From: Sulfuricurvum sp.
GTDB taxonomy: Bacteria; Campylobacterota; Campylobacteria; Campylobacterales; Sulfurimonadaceae
Length of the DNA: 64,000 nt
Assembly: GCA_024635855.1 (NCBI GenBank)
Contig: JAGXHZ010000046.1
Coordinates: 62,001-126,000 of the forward strand
Direction: 5' to 3'
The notes under the pieces were generated by a model, which saw only the letters and a list, made by a program, of their open reading frames with translations, did not search any database and was not told where the DNA came from. This document shows positions 56,086 to 64,000 of this stretch, one piece after another; position 1 is the first letter of the stretch, and each line of letters starts with the position of its first letter. The position numbers were made by a program, and so were the translations under genes.

Positions 56086-57287
56086 TATTCTACCTCCGCT
56101 TTGAGAGATTTGAGATACGCTACGATATTATCGATAGTCTCTTTATCCAAGAAACTGTAATCGGTCATCGTAGAAACGCGTTTCCCTTTTTCAATATTGT
56201 ACCACGGAGTATTAGCGTGCGCATTACGATTGTAACCTGGAACGACAACCGCAGATGGTTTTAAGATTGATTCACGTAAGTATGCTGACGTTGAGTACCC
56301 GCCGATATTTTTCAATGAAGGAGCCATAAACGATTTTGCATCTGCCGCTTCCATTTGATGACACCCATTACATCCGTTTGTCATAGCCGCTTCTTTGCCT
56401 TTTACCACATCACCTTTAGTATCCGATGTCAATTCAGCAACCATAGCTGTCGTAGACTTTTGACCTTCAAGGTTGATAGCTACCCATGAACTTAGATTTT
56501 TCAATCCGTTACGCCCCATCGTTGAACCATCCCAAACTGCGATAGCAACTGGAACCGTTCCGTTTAAATTGACATAAGCATCTTTAAGAGGACGAACCAA
56601 AGTTCCGCTCCAACCTGCAGGTCCATGAACCATAGCCCCATTGGATTTAACAGAGTTATCTTTCACTTCCGTAGTTGAGCGAAACCCTTCCGCTACGAAA
56701 ACCTTTTCATAATCTGTTTTTGCTAATGATGCAACTTTCGCATCATATTCGGCTAATTCTTTACCAAACACACCTGTTTGTTGACGGTTGATTTGAGTAG
56801 AAACATCTTTATTTCCATTCGGTTCATATACTTTTGCAGTAGCTTTTTGGAGATGTACTACTACCGGACGTCCCTCAGAACCCATTCCGATATACGGCAA
56901 AGGTTGAGCTTTTTTCGTTGTTCCTGCAAACTGAACGGCAAATCCATCGGTATAGACATCACTGCTCATACACTGTTCAACGTCTTTCGTTTTATCAACC
57001 CATTTGACCATTACCGCAATATTTTTTCCATCGTGTAATGCACCGATTTGAGCTTTTTTCCCTTTAGCATTTGCGACAAGTTCATTTGCTTTTTTATCAT
57101 TAAATTCAATCGATGTTTGAGGATAAAGAGTAACTGTTTCAAACTTTGCTTTTGACCAAAGCGTAGAATCTGCTTTAATGGTATCAAGATTATCAGTTAC
57201 TTTTACCGCACTAATTGCAGGGTTAGCTGCCAAAGCCGCAGAAGCGGCAATCCCCAATGAAAGAATAGTAGTAAGAAGCTTTTTCAT
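56085..57287 (-). CDS. Heme-binding gamma subunit fused to cytochrome c
   Basis: 400 residues: a signal peptide to about residue 20, an ethylbenzene-dehydrogenase-type heme b domain (about 35-290), and a C-terminal cytochrome c domain with CNGCHQ. In the first domain YIGMGSEGRP and HLQKATAKV carry a Met and a Lys placed like the axial ligands of EbdC and DdhC. Known gamma subunits are about 230-260 residues without the c domain; here the two are joined, giving a built-in electron exit or entry. It shares a base with the beta-subunit gene. Confidence 0.85.
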   Translation of the reverse strand: MKKLLTTILSLGIAASAALAANPAISAVKVTDNLDTIKADSTLWSKAKFETVTLYPQTSIEFNDKKANELVANAKGKKAQIGALHDGKNIAVMVKWVDKTKDVEQCMSSDVYTDGFAVQFAGTTKKAQPLPYIGMGSEGRPVVVHLQKATAKVYEPNGNKDVSTQINRQQTGVFGKELAEYDAKVASLAKTDYEKVFVAEGFRSTTEVKDNSVKSNGAMVHGPAGWSGTLVRPLKDAYVNLNGTVPVAIAVWDGSTMGRNGLKNLSSWVAINLEGQKSTTAMVAELTSDTKGDVVKGKEAAMTNGCNGCHQMEAADAKSFMAPSLKNIGGYSTSAYLRESILKPSAVVVPGYNRNAHANTPWYNIEKGKRVSTMTDYSFLDKETIDNIVAYLKSLKAEVE

Positions 57288-58384
57288 TAGTGGTGCCCTC
57301 CTGCTTTTGTAAACTTGCCGGCGATATAACGGGTATCGACCGGAGCCAATGGATTACGTTTGTTCTCACGTGCAACTTGTTGATAGTAGTTATTGTCCAA
57401 ACGGAACATATCAGAATGTTGGTATGCGATCAATAGATCCATAAGCTCACTTACACCCGTCTCTTTACGTTTTTTCATCTCTGCTTTAAGTGTTTTGATC
57501 GCATCGTGAACCGCTGGACCAAATAATTTTTCAAGTTCTTCAACCGGAAGACGAGTTGACCCCTCGATAATTTTACCCTCAGCATCAAATTTCGCCGGAG
57601 ATTCGGTCGGAGGAATATAATATACGTTTGGTTGTGTACCGTAATCAGAACGTAAACCGATAGCTACTTTGTACTTGTGTACCAATTTATGGACTTGTGA
57701 CTCTTCATCATCTAAGAACCCTACAAAACGGATACGTCCGACACATTGTTGCGCACACGCCGGTGGAAGACCTTGCTCGATACGTGGGAAACAAAGGATA
57801 CATTTCTCTGATTTAGAGATTTTCGGATTGAAATAGATTTTTTTATAAGGACATCCCGCGATACAATAGCGATACCCTTGACAACGATCCAAGTCAACCA
57901 AAACAACACCGTCTTCTTCACGTTTGAAGATTGCGTCACGCGGACACGCACTCAAACACCCCGGATTTGTACAGTGGTTACAAATACGTGGAAGGTAGAA
58001 GAAATAGTTGTCTTGCGGAAAAACTCCCGCACCTTCATCCTCATCCCAGTTCGGTCCCCATGTCGGAGAAACGTGCGGATGAAAACTATTACTGTCTTGT
58101 GATCCGCCCATTAATGATTCATAGTTGTAATCCCAAGGCACCCCATAATCGGCTTCTAGGTTAGGGATTACACCCTGTTGGAGGTCACCGGCAGCATCAA
58201 ATCCGCCACCCAATTCCATCCAATTTTTTGGATAACCCGTACCTGGATAGGTCTCAACGTTATTCCAATACATATATTCACGACCGTTACGGTTCGTCCA
58301 TTGCGTTTTACATGCTACGGTACATGTTTGGCACCCGATACATTTGTTCAGGTCCATTACCATTGCTAATTGTCTTTTAGACAT
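57287..58384 (-). CDS. Type II DMSO-reductase-family beta subunit (four Fe-S clusters)
   Basis: 365 residues with four clusters: CIGCQTCTVAC (C15-C25), CNHCTNPGCLSACP (C135-C147), CQGYRYCIAGC (C168-C178) and CILCFPRIEQGLPPACAQQC (C195-C214). In the third, Tyr stands where a Cys would be, as in EbdB/SerB/NarH-type proteins that carry a [3Fe-4S] there. The opening RQLAMVMDLNKCIGC and VETYPGTGYPKNW segment also fit that group. It has no signal peptide and should be co-exported with the alpha subunit. The gap to alpha is 9 bp. Confidence 0.93.
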   Translation of the reverse strand: MSKRQLAMVMDLNKCIGCQTCTVACKTQWTNRNGREYMYWNNVETYPGTGYPKNWMELGGGFDAAGDLQQGVIPNLEADYGVPWDYNYESLMGGSQDSNSFHPHVSPTWGPNWDEDEGAGVFPQDNYFFYLPRICNHCTNPGCLSACPRDAIFKREEDGVVLVDLDRCQGYRYCIAGCPYKKIYFNPKISKSEKCILCFPRIEQGLPPACAQQCVGRIRFVGFLDDEESQVHKLVHKYKVAIGLRSDYGTQPNVYYIPPTESPAKFDAEGKIIEGSTRLPVEELEKLFGPAVHDAIKTLKAEMKKRKETGVSELMDLLIAYQHSDMFRLDNNYYQQVARENKRNPLAPVDTRYIAGKFTKAGGHH

Positions 58385-58393
58385 CTAAACCCC

Positions 58394-61306
58394 TTAATAC
58401 TGTACGTCTTTTGCTTTTTCGTAATTCACGGCGCCATCATAAGCGTACTGATTACCGTCCCAAAGGCCACCGAATTTCAAGTGCCCCCATCCGTCTGCCA
58501 TTTCAAGAAGGTTCAATGCCGTTGGTACAACTTCATTATGCCCTTTGTTTTTCAAATACATGTACGGTTCCCATCCATGCTCAAGAACCAATCCGTCTGC
58601 CGGAGCAGAAGAGGAGAGTTTTGCCATCGCATAGAATTCACCTAAAGCATTAAAGATACGGATTGTTTCACCGTCTTTGATCCCTTTGGCTTCCGCTACG
58701 ACACGGTTAATTTGGATCGCAGGAACACCGCGTTGGAGACGCAAAAGTGTGCGTGATGTTTTATAGTTCGAGTGGATTGACCAACGAGCATGCGGTGTCA
58801 TAAATACGTACGGGTAGTCTTTTGACTGAGGACGAATTCCTTCCATACCGGTATTGGTTGCCGCACCCATTTTAATGTACATTTCATGGTCAACGTAGAA
58901 TGTTTGACGTCCCGAAACCGTCTCAAGGCGTTCCATTTTATACAAATGGTCTTCATTTGAGTTAAATGGGCGGTCAGAATACAATGGAGATGATTTTGCC
59001 GCTTTTTCATTAATCAGCAAGAATCCGCCCACTTTGTACATTTTCTCCATTGTCCACGGCTCATACTGCTCACATTTTTCCAGTGCCGCTTGAACGGCCA
59101 TTTTATCGGTACCGAGATACACTTCACCTGCACCCTCAGACTCTTCATCCGTATTGGTGAACTCTTTGTGGAAAATAGTCAAATCATGGAAACCCGGTTT
59201 CGCGAATTTTGGATGATCTTTAACTTTTGCTTTAGAGATATTTTCAGGACGGTTTGCCAACTCTTCCATTTTTTTAGCAAGGAAGGTAAACATTGACCAT
59301 TCATCCATCGACTCACCGATATTTTTGATGTTTGCAACCGGCTGAGCCAAGTTGGTAAAACGGTGATAACCCGGAGAAGTACGTAAGTCATACACTTCAT
59401 AGTGTGATTTCGCAGGAAGAAGAATATCGGCAAATTGTGCCGCTTCAGACATACGATAATCGACATACGCATAGAATTTTGTTTTATTCAAAAACGCTTT
59501 ACGGTAATCAGACCCTTTATTACGACGGAACTTAGAGTCCGCAACAATAAGAGCACAATCAGGCTGCCACCATGGTTTATTTACATTTCCATGCTTAGAC
59601 GCTTGATTGACTTTATCGTTTTCACCTGATTTAAGCATTTCAGATAATACTGCCATATATTCATTTTTAGACATCCCGTTTTGGGCACGTTTAACATCTT
59701 CATCACTGAAATATTTGTCAAATGTTTTCATCCCGTCGCCAAATACGAATTCACCGACGAACCCTGAACCGAAACGAGCGTTGTATTTGCCACTGAACCC
59801 GGATAATGCTCCAAGCCCCGAGAGGGTAAATTCATTTTCCGTGTTGATACCGCCGTATGGTCCCATACGTCCGGTAAGACCACAGATAGAGGCGATATTC
59901 CAAATTGTCATAACCCCGTTGAAATATTTATTCAACGAGAATCCGGTTGTAATCTCTACAACTTTAGGGATAGCGATATCACGTGCGAGCTGACGCGTCG
60001 TATCCGGGTGAACACCCGTCACTTCTTGGATAGATTCAGGGCTAAATTTTGCTGCCGATTTTTTCAGCATTTCAAATACCGTTGTCACTTCACGTTTGTC
60101 TCCGTGCATATCGGTAATAGTCCATTTTCCTTCGAGTTCCGGAACGATACCGTGATCGTCAAGACGAAGTGATTTTTCACTGCTCCCCTCCGTACCCGGC
60201 ATTAAAGCAACTTTGCCGGTTGCTTTATTCATACAATAGAATTGTTCATTATATTTGTGATGATCTTCTTCATTCGCTGCATGTTCCATGTCATTACGAC
60301 GGATCATTTTTTGTGTTTTTACATCTACAAGGAACGGAAGATCGGTCAATGTTTTGACAAACTCAGGTTTAAAGAGTTTTTCATTCAAAATAACATTAAT
60401 AACACCCATTGCAAGGATATTATCCGAACCTGCTTTGATCGGGATCCAAAGGTCAGCAGATTTTGCCGTCGCATTGAACTCAGGGGTAATAACGATGACT
60501 TTTGCTCCGTTGTATTTTCCTTCCCATACGAAGTGAGCATCCGGGATACGAGAAACCGATGGATTTCCTCCCCACATGACTGCTGTATCAACGTTATACA
60601 TGAAATCCCACGTACACCCGAGGTTACCTTCACCGTACGCAATCGCCGCACCCGAGAACATATCCCCGAGGTATGATGATGGATAAATACGGATCGCACC
60701 GAGCTGTGTAGAAAAACGCAACGGCGCACCACGACGACCCTCGGTCAAAAGACCGGTTCCCGCGTGTACCATGAGTTTATCCGGTCCGCGTTCAGGATCG
60801 GTCATACAATTGAAAATCTCTTGGCATACGCGCTCAGCCGCTTCATCCCAGCTAACACGTTTCCATTTACCTTCACCACGCTCACCGACACGTACCATTG
60901 GATAAAGGATACGATCTTTTTGGTACATTACTTGGGAGTGCTGAACCCCTTTATTACATCCGCGAGGATTAAAGTCAGGGATTTTCGCATTGATAATCGG
61001 ATAACGCGCTGATTGGTTTTCACGGGTAACAACACCGTTATTTGACCAAACTTCCCATGCACAGTTACCTTGACAGTTTACACAGTGGTATGCAAAACCA
61101 TGTTCCTCTTTTTTACCGTACGTGAATGAAAACTCGTTACGGTACATCTCTTCAGTATAGTTGGTATTTGGATAATTTTCTTTTCCGTTCTCAACTGACA
61201 TTACGTTGGTTTTAGCAAATAGTGAGCCTTGTGAAGCTACTAATGCTGCCGTCATCCCTGAAACTTTCAGGAAATCGCGGCGTTGATTGTTCATTACTTT
61301 TGTCAT
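58394..61306 (-). CDS. Type II DMSO-reductase-family molybdopterin catalytic subunit
   Basis: 970 residues with a Tat signal (QRRDFLKVSG, RR at 9-10). The [4Fe-4S] site is H74-x3-C78-x3-C82 with C117 (RGCNKG), the His-first pattern of NarG, EbdA, SerA and ClrA. D215 in SYLGDMFSG is the likely molybdenum ligand. The molybdopterin-binding NVDTAVMWGGNPSVSRIPDAH and C-terminal MTPHARWSIHSNYKT segments are present. Substrate cannot be read from sequence: selenate, (per)chlorate, DMS and hydrocarbon enzymes share this architecture. The adjacent rhodanese suggests a sulfur compound (inference). Confidence 0.92.
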   Translation of the reverse strand: MTKVMNNQRRDFLKVSGMTAALVASQGSLFAKTNVMSVENGKENYPNTNYTEEMYRNEFSFTYGKKEEHGFAYHCVNCQGNCAWEVWSNNGVVTRENQSARYPIINAKIPDFNPRGCNKGVQHSQVMYQKDRILYPMVRVGERGEGKWKRVSWDEAAERVCQEIFNCMTDPERGPDKLMVHAGTGLLTEGRRGAPLRFSTQLGAIRIYPSSYLGDMFSGAAIAYGEGNLGCTWDFMYNVDTAVMWGGNPSVSRIPDAHFVWEGKYNGAKVIVITPEFNATAKSADLWIPIKAGSDNILAMGVINVILNEKLFKPEFVKTLTDLPFLVDVKTQKMIRRNDMEHAANEEDHHKYNEQFYCMNKATGKVALMPGTEGSSEKSLRLDDHGIVPELEGKWTITDMHGDKREVTTVFEMLKKSAAKFSPESIQEVTGVHPDTTRQLARDIAIPKVVEITTGFSLNKYFNGVMTIWNIASICGLTGRMGPYGGINTENEFTLSGLGALSGFSGKYNARFGSGFVGEFVFGDGMKTFDKYFSDEDVKRAQNGMSKNEYMAVLSEMLKSGENDKVNQASKHGNVNKPWWQPDCALIVADSKFRRNKGSDYRKAFLNKTKFYAYVDYRMSEAAQFADILLPAKSHYEVYDLRTSPGYHRFTNLAQPVANIKNIGESMDEWSMFTFLAKKMEELANRPENISKAKVKDHPKFAKPGFHDLTIFHKEFTNTDEESEGAGEVYLGTDKMAVQAALEKCEQYEPWTMEKMYKVGGFLLINEKAAKSSPLYSDRPFNSNEDHLYKMERLETVSGRQTFYVDHEMYIKMGAATNTGMEGIRPQSKDYPYVFMTPHARWSIHSNYKTSRTLLRLQRGVPAIQINRVVAEAKGIKDGETIRIFNALGEFYAMAKLSSSAPADGLVLEHGWEPYMYLKNKGHNEVVPTALNLLEMADGWGHLKFGGLWDGNQYAYDGAVNYEKAKDVQY

Positions 61307-61316
61307 AGTCTTAGCC

Positions 61317-62438
61317 TTATCGTTTAATCGGAAGGTTCATATCGTTACCCCAAACATCCCAGCTTCCTGTGAAGACTTTGACGTTTTTGTAACCCAACAA
61401 TTGAAGCGCCGTAATATGTTCCGAACTTCGTCCCGCGCCTACATGGCAATATGCGTAAATGGTTTTATCCGGAGTAACTCCGTAAGCATCATACACTTTT
61501 TGAATTTCAGCTGCCGACTTGAAAGAGAGTTTTTTATCGGCATCGGAGATTTGGCTCCACTCGATAAAGGTTGATCCCGGTACATGTCCGCCGCGTGCAA
61601 CATTATCCATTTTACGTTCACCGACGATCTCAGCGATACCGCGAGAATCGATAATGACGTATTTGGATTTTTTACCGTTTTTAAGGATATCTTCCATTGC
61701 GTGTTTTACTTCATTTTTGTCCGCGATTACATTCCATTTGATTTTTTTAGGATCAATTTTATATTTTTTCGCTTTTACAACCTCATCCCCTTTTATAACA
61801 AGGAGACGTTTTTCAACTTCCGCCATTTTCGCTTGAAGTGCTTTTGCATCTTCAGATGCTTTTTTAATTGCTGTATCCAGAGCCGCTTTATCCGCACCCT
61901 CTTTTTTCAGTGCTTCTTTCGAATCTTTTTCTATTTTCTTAGCAGCTTTAAGCGCTTTATTTAATGTATCGTACTCTTTTTGAGCCGGATCCGCTGCCAT
62001 CATAGCCGCACGTCCGCCGTTAAGTACTTTTACATTTTTATGACCGTAACTGTCAAAAAATGAATATACACCCGTTGCATTAGGCCCTTTAAAGTCATCG
62101 TATGCGATAACCATCATGTCATTACTGATCCCTTTTTTGCCGATCATCTGCTCAGCGTCATCAACACAGCGGTACAACGGGGCACAGTGCATCTCTCCAT
62201 CGATTTCCGAATGGTGAAGGTGGTGAGCGTACATCTCTACCGAACCTTTAATATGACCAAGTTTATAAATATCTTCGTTATCACCCGATACGAACATCAC
62301 TTTTGGATTACCGATAAGCTTGACCGCTTCTTCGGCAGAAATAAGAATACTATTATCCTTATACCCATCGGCTGCCATTAATACGGTCGCTGCCGACAGT
62401 GATGCCGCAACACATAGTGTCTTTAGCAATCTGTTCAT
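61317..62438 (-). CDS. Periplasmic tandem-rhodanese protein with helical insert
   Basis: 373 residues from ATG 62438 (AGGAG five bases upstream). A signal peptide ending VLMAADG, rhodanese domain 1 (about 25-155) whose active-site loop has no Cys (AYDDFKGPNATG), a Lys/Ala-rich helical insert (about 160-215), and domain 2 (about 240-373) with catalytic Cys in YCHVGAGRSS. An inactive-then-active tandem is normal for thiosulfate sulfurtransferases, but the charged helical insert is not. First gene of the molybdoenzyme operon, 10 bp before the catalytic subunit, so sulfane-sulfur handling may feed or drain that enzyme. Confidence 0.9.
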   Translation of the reverse strand: MNRLLKTLCVAASLSAATVLMAADGYKDNSILISAEEAVKLIGNPKVMFVSGDNEDIYKLGHIKGSVEMYAHHLHHSEIDGEMHCAPLYRCVDDAEQMIGKKGISNDMMVIAYDDFKGPNATGVYSFFDSYGHKNVKVLNGGRAAMMAADPAQKEYDTLNKALKAAKKIEKDSKEALKKEGADKAALDTAIKKASEDAKALQAKMAEVEKRLLVIKGDEVVKAKKYKIDPKKIKWNVIADKNEVKHAMEDILKNGKKSKYVIIDSRGIAEIVGERKMDNVARGGHVPGSTFIEWSQISDADKKLSFKSAAEIQKVYDAYGVTPDKTIYAYCHVGAGRSSEHITALQLLGYKNVKVFTGSWDVWGNDMNLPIKR

Positions 62439-62498
62439 CCGTGCTCCTTTTTTTAATATGCACACACTGGTGCTTTTATATACGGAATTACCGCTTCT

Positions 62499-62504
62499 AT
62501 TATA
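62499..62504 (-). promoter_or_regulatory. -10 element of the molybdoenzyme operon
   Basis: TATAAT on the minus strand, about 60 bp before the rhodanese start. The rest of the divergent region 62439-62731 is AT-rich with short TTACAC/TATACAC-like words; nothing else is clear. Confidence 0.4.
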
Positions 62505-62731
62505 GGGGTGAGACTCTTAATAAACGGTAAATATCTTTTTCTTATACACAAAAAGATTACAATATGTTACATTCTTATCACAATTTTGCGACAAAGCATG
62601 ATTAGACGTTATTTTACGTTTTCTTATACTACTCACTCTGTTTTTACACTTATACACTATAACTAATACTTACATTTTAATCACTTTTTGATAGTATGAC
62701 GATTATTTTTATCACAAAAAAAAGGGAGCTT

Positions 62732-63337
62732 ATGCATACCGAAACCATCAACCATGCGATCATGCAATCCGATACAACAGCGCTTATTGAATTATTAGAA
62801 GATAAAAGCCTTCCTATTGAAGAGGTCAAATCAATTTATGAAGCCTTTAAAAGTGATAAATTACTTGTCGGACAAGTCGCAATGAATCTCTCATTACGAA
62901 CATCTGTCTATGAGCGTGAGAAAGAATACAGCCCAATTATGGTTGAATTACTTATTGACATCGCAAGTAATCCAGTCGATATGGGAGCACGTTGGGCCGT
63001 TGCTAAAAATCCTCATACACCGATCGAAGTACTCGCTCACCTCTCAGCCGATCCAATTAATCTCGTAAGAGCCTTAGTCGCTGCCAACCCCTCAACTCCA
63101 AGTGACGTATTGGAAAAGTTCTTTAGCGATGAGAAAATCGTCCGTGACGGACTCTCCGGCAATCCCAATACACCTGCTAAATTATTAAAAATATTATGTG
63201 ATGACAACGATAAAATGGTTCGTATGCGTTTAGCTGAAAACCGTGCAGCACCCAAAGAAATTATCACTGTATTAACAAATGATAATGATCCCGACGTCAG
63301 TAAGGCTGCCCTTGCCAATTTGGGAGCACGTGGATGA
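62732..63337 (+). CDS. LRV (leucine-rich repeat variant) protein
   Basis: 201 residues from ATG 62732 (AAGGGAG just upstream; the frame is open to 62696). After a helical N-terminus, at least four repeats of about 24 residues follow the LRV pattern NPxTPxxVLxxLxxDxxxxVRxxVA: NPHTPIEVLAHLSADPINLVR, NPSTPSDVLEKFFSDEKIVR, NPNTPAKLLKILCDDNDKMVR and NRAAPKEIITVLTNDNDPDV. LRV solenoids mediate protein contacts. The Azotobacter member has an Fe-S cluster, but the Cys cluster is missing here. It overlaps the next gene by 4 nt and heads an operon leading to Mrp. Confidence 0.8.
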   Translation: MHTETINHAIMQSDTTALIELLEDKSLPIEEVKSIYEAFKSDKLLVGQVAMNLSLRTSVYEREKEYSPIMVELLIDIASNPVDMGARWAVAKNPHTPIEVLAHLSADPINLVRALVAANPSTPSDVLEKFFSDEKIVRDGLSGNPNTPAKLLKILCDDNDKMVRMRLAENRAAPKEIITVLTNDNDPDVSKAALANLGARG

Positions 63338-63708
63338 AAAAACACCATTTTGAAGAACGCAGTCAATTTATGACTCTCGAAAATCATTTTTTAAATACCT
63401 TTTTTTCAGGTCTTTATCTGAGCGCTGCTGATTTTATTTCTATCGGCAACGCCAATGGATTAAACCTCCGGATGCACTCACGTGAAATGCTTATCAAAGA
63501 TTTACTCAATGAATCCAATAAAATCGGCACCCTTAAAGATGTCATCACATCGCTCAATACTTTGATTGACGAGCGTATCAGTGTATGCCATCGACTTAGC
63601 CTTGAATATCCCCTTGCCCGTATTCCCCTAGCCAAACTTGCACAAAAAGCCAATGGGACAAAGGCATTATTAGCCCGTGAAGCGAGAGGAAATCCGTATG
63701 AACACTAA
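63334..63708 (+). CDS. Unknown small protein between LRV and Mrp genes
   Basis: 124 residues, mostly helical, not recognised. NHFLNTFFSGLYLSAADFISIGNANGLNLRM and KDVITSLNTLIDERISVCHRL are the more hydrophobic parts; there is no signal peptide. It overlaps the LRV gene by 4 nt and the Mrp gene by 11 nt, so the three are translationally linked. A role near Fe-S protein assembly is only suggested by the Mrp neighbour. Confidence 0.65.
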   Translation: MKKHHFEERSQFMTLENHFLNTFFSGLYLSAADFISIGNANGLNLRMHSREMLIKDLLNESNKIGTLKDVITSLNTLIDERISVCHRLSLEYPLARIPLAKLAQKANGTKALLAREARGNPYEH

Positions 63709-64000
63709 AGAGTTGCAAGATGCACTAAATGCCCTCGCCTATCCAGGTCTTAGCCGAAATCTCGGGGAACTAAAACTCATTTCGGAAGTCAAAGTAACAG
63801 ATGGAGATGCGAAAATTGAGCTCCTTACCGTCAGTGATGATTCATATCTCACGGTAAAATCAGCAATTGAAGCGGCTTTGGGGGAACAATTCTCACGTCT
63901 AAATATCACCAAAAAAGCTCAAGTTCAAAAAGATACAAACTACGGTAACAGTTCCAACCCCAACAACCGCGCACCCTATGCTGCCAATGTCATAGCAGTA
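63698..64000 (+). CDS. mrp: Mrp/ApbC-family Fe-S carrier ATPase, N-terminal part
   Basis: The gene runs off the right edge after 101 codons. The visible part is the MIP18/DUF59-type domain (LQDALNALAYPGLSRNLGEL, VTDGDAKIELLTVSDDSY, SAIEAALGEQF), then a linker (NYGNSSNPNNRAPYAANVIAV) leading into where the P-loop should begin. This order is typical of bacterial Mrp/ApbC scaffold proteins that carry Fe-S clusters. AGAGG lies eight bases before the ATG. The nucleotide-binding domain itself is outside the window. Confidence 0.85.
   Translation, partial: MNTKELQDALNALAYPGLSRNLGELKLISEVKVTDGDAKIELLTVSDDSYLTVKSAIEAALGEQFSRLNITKKAQVQKDTNYGNSSNPNNRAPYAANVIAV

Overview
The window looks like a chromosomal segment of a free-living, chemolithotrophic Campylobacterota (Epsilonproteobacteria) close to Sulfuricurvum or Sulfurimonas. 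I infer this from gene content, not from a search: a PglB-type N-glycosylation locus, a large c-di-GMP repertoire next to a chemoreceptor, small soluble c-type cytochromes, CowN (nitrogenase protection), and a periplasmic molybdoenzyme beside a rhodanese. Coding density is high, with many 4-bp ATGA overlaps. I see no phage, insertion sequence, rRNA or CRISPR array.

Layout. Bases 1-8612 hold a glycan and protein N-glycosylation cluster on the + strand: a partial GT2, galE, a GT4, a nucleotide-sugar reductase/epimerase, a polytopic WecA/WbpL-type phosphoglycosyl transferase, PglB and PglF/WbpM. Bases 8618-11611 (- strand) hold a papain-like hydrolase, an LpxH-like hydrolase and IlvD. Four tRNA genes (Gly, Leu, Cys, Ser) follow at 11752-12173. 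A MarR regulator and a chemoreceptor come next, separated by two inverted repeats and a C9 tract. Bases 14482-18160 hold a decayed and an intact copy of a CDGSH gene flanking a GGDEF-EAL protein and a periplasmic binding protein. Then come an AEC permease, CowN and an MBL hydrolase.

Bases 20444-25600 (- strand) form a tightly overlapping operon: a thioredoxin-like protein, a MacB/LolCDE-type ABC transporter, an atypical heme-copper-oxidase subunit I-like protein, a polytopic membrane protein and YceI. Bases 25662-35566 are mixed: unknown proteins, an OmpA-family protein, an RMD1/YagE protein, cytochrome c, two diguanylate cyclases, an M15 peptidase, a deaminase and an ArsC-like protein. Bases 35707-41028 look like a dedicated TonB-dependent uptake system: receptor, periplasmic protein, polyferredoxin, DsbD-like membrane protein and its own TonB. 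A frameshifted porin, a PstS-like protein and an HD-GYP phosphodiesterase follow. Next are katG with a cytochrome b561, then leuC, mobA, moaC and housekeeping or unknown genes.

Bases 53932-62438 (- strand) form a seven-gene operon: a tandem rhodanese, the alpha, beta and gamma subunits of a type II DMSO-reductase-family enzyme, a small secreted Cys protein, a TorD chaperone and a multi-cluster ferredoxin. The window ends with an LRV-repeat protein, an unknown protein and the start of an Mrp/ApbC ATPase.

The strongest candidates for undescribed biology are the rhodanese plus type II molybdoenzyme operon, whose gamma subunit is fused to a cytochrome c domain, and the operon joining a heme-copper-oxidase-like subunit to an ABC exporter. 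MobA and MoaC, both molybdenum-cofactor enzymes, are encoded a few kilobases before the molybdoenzyme operon.
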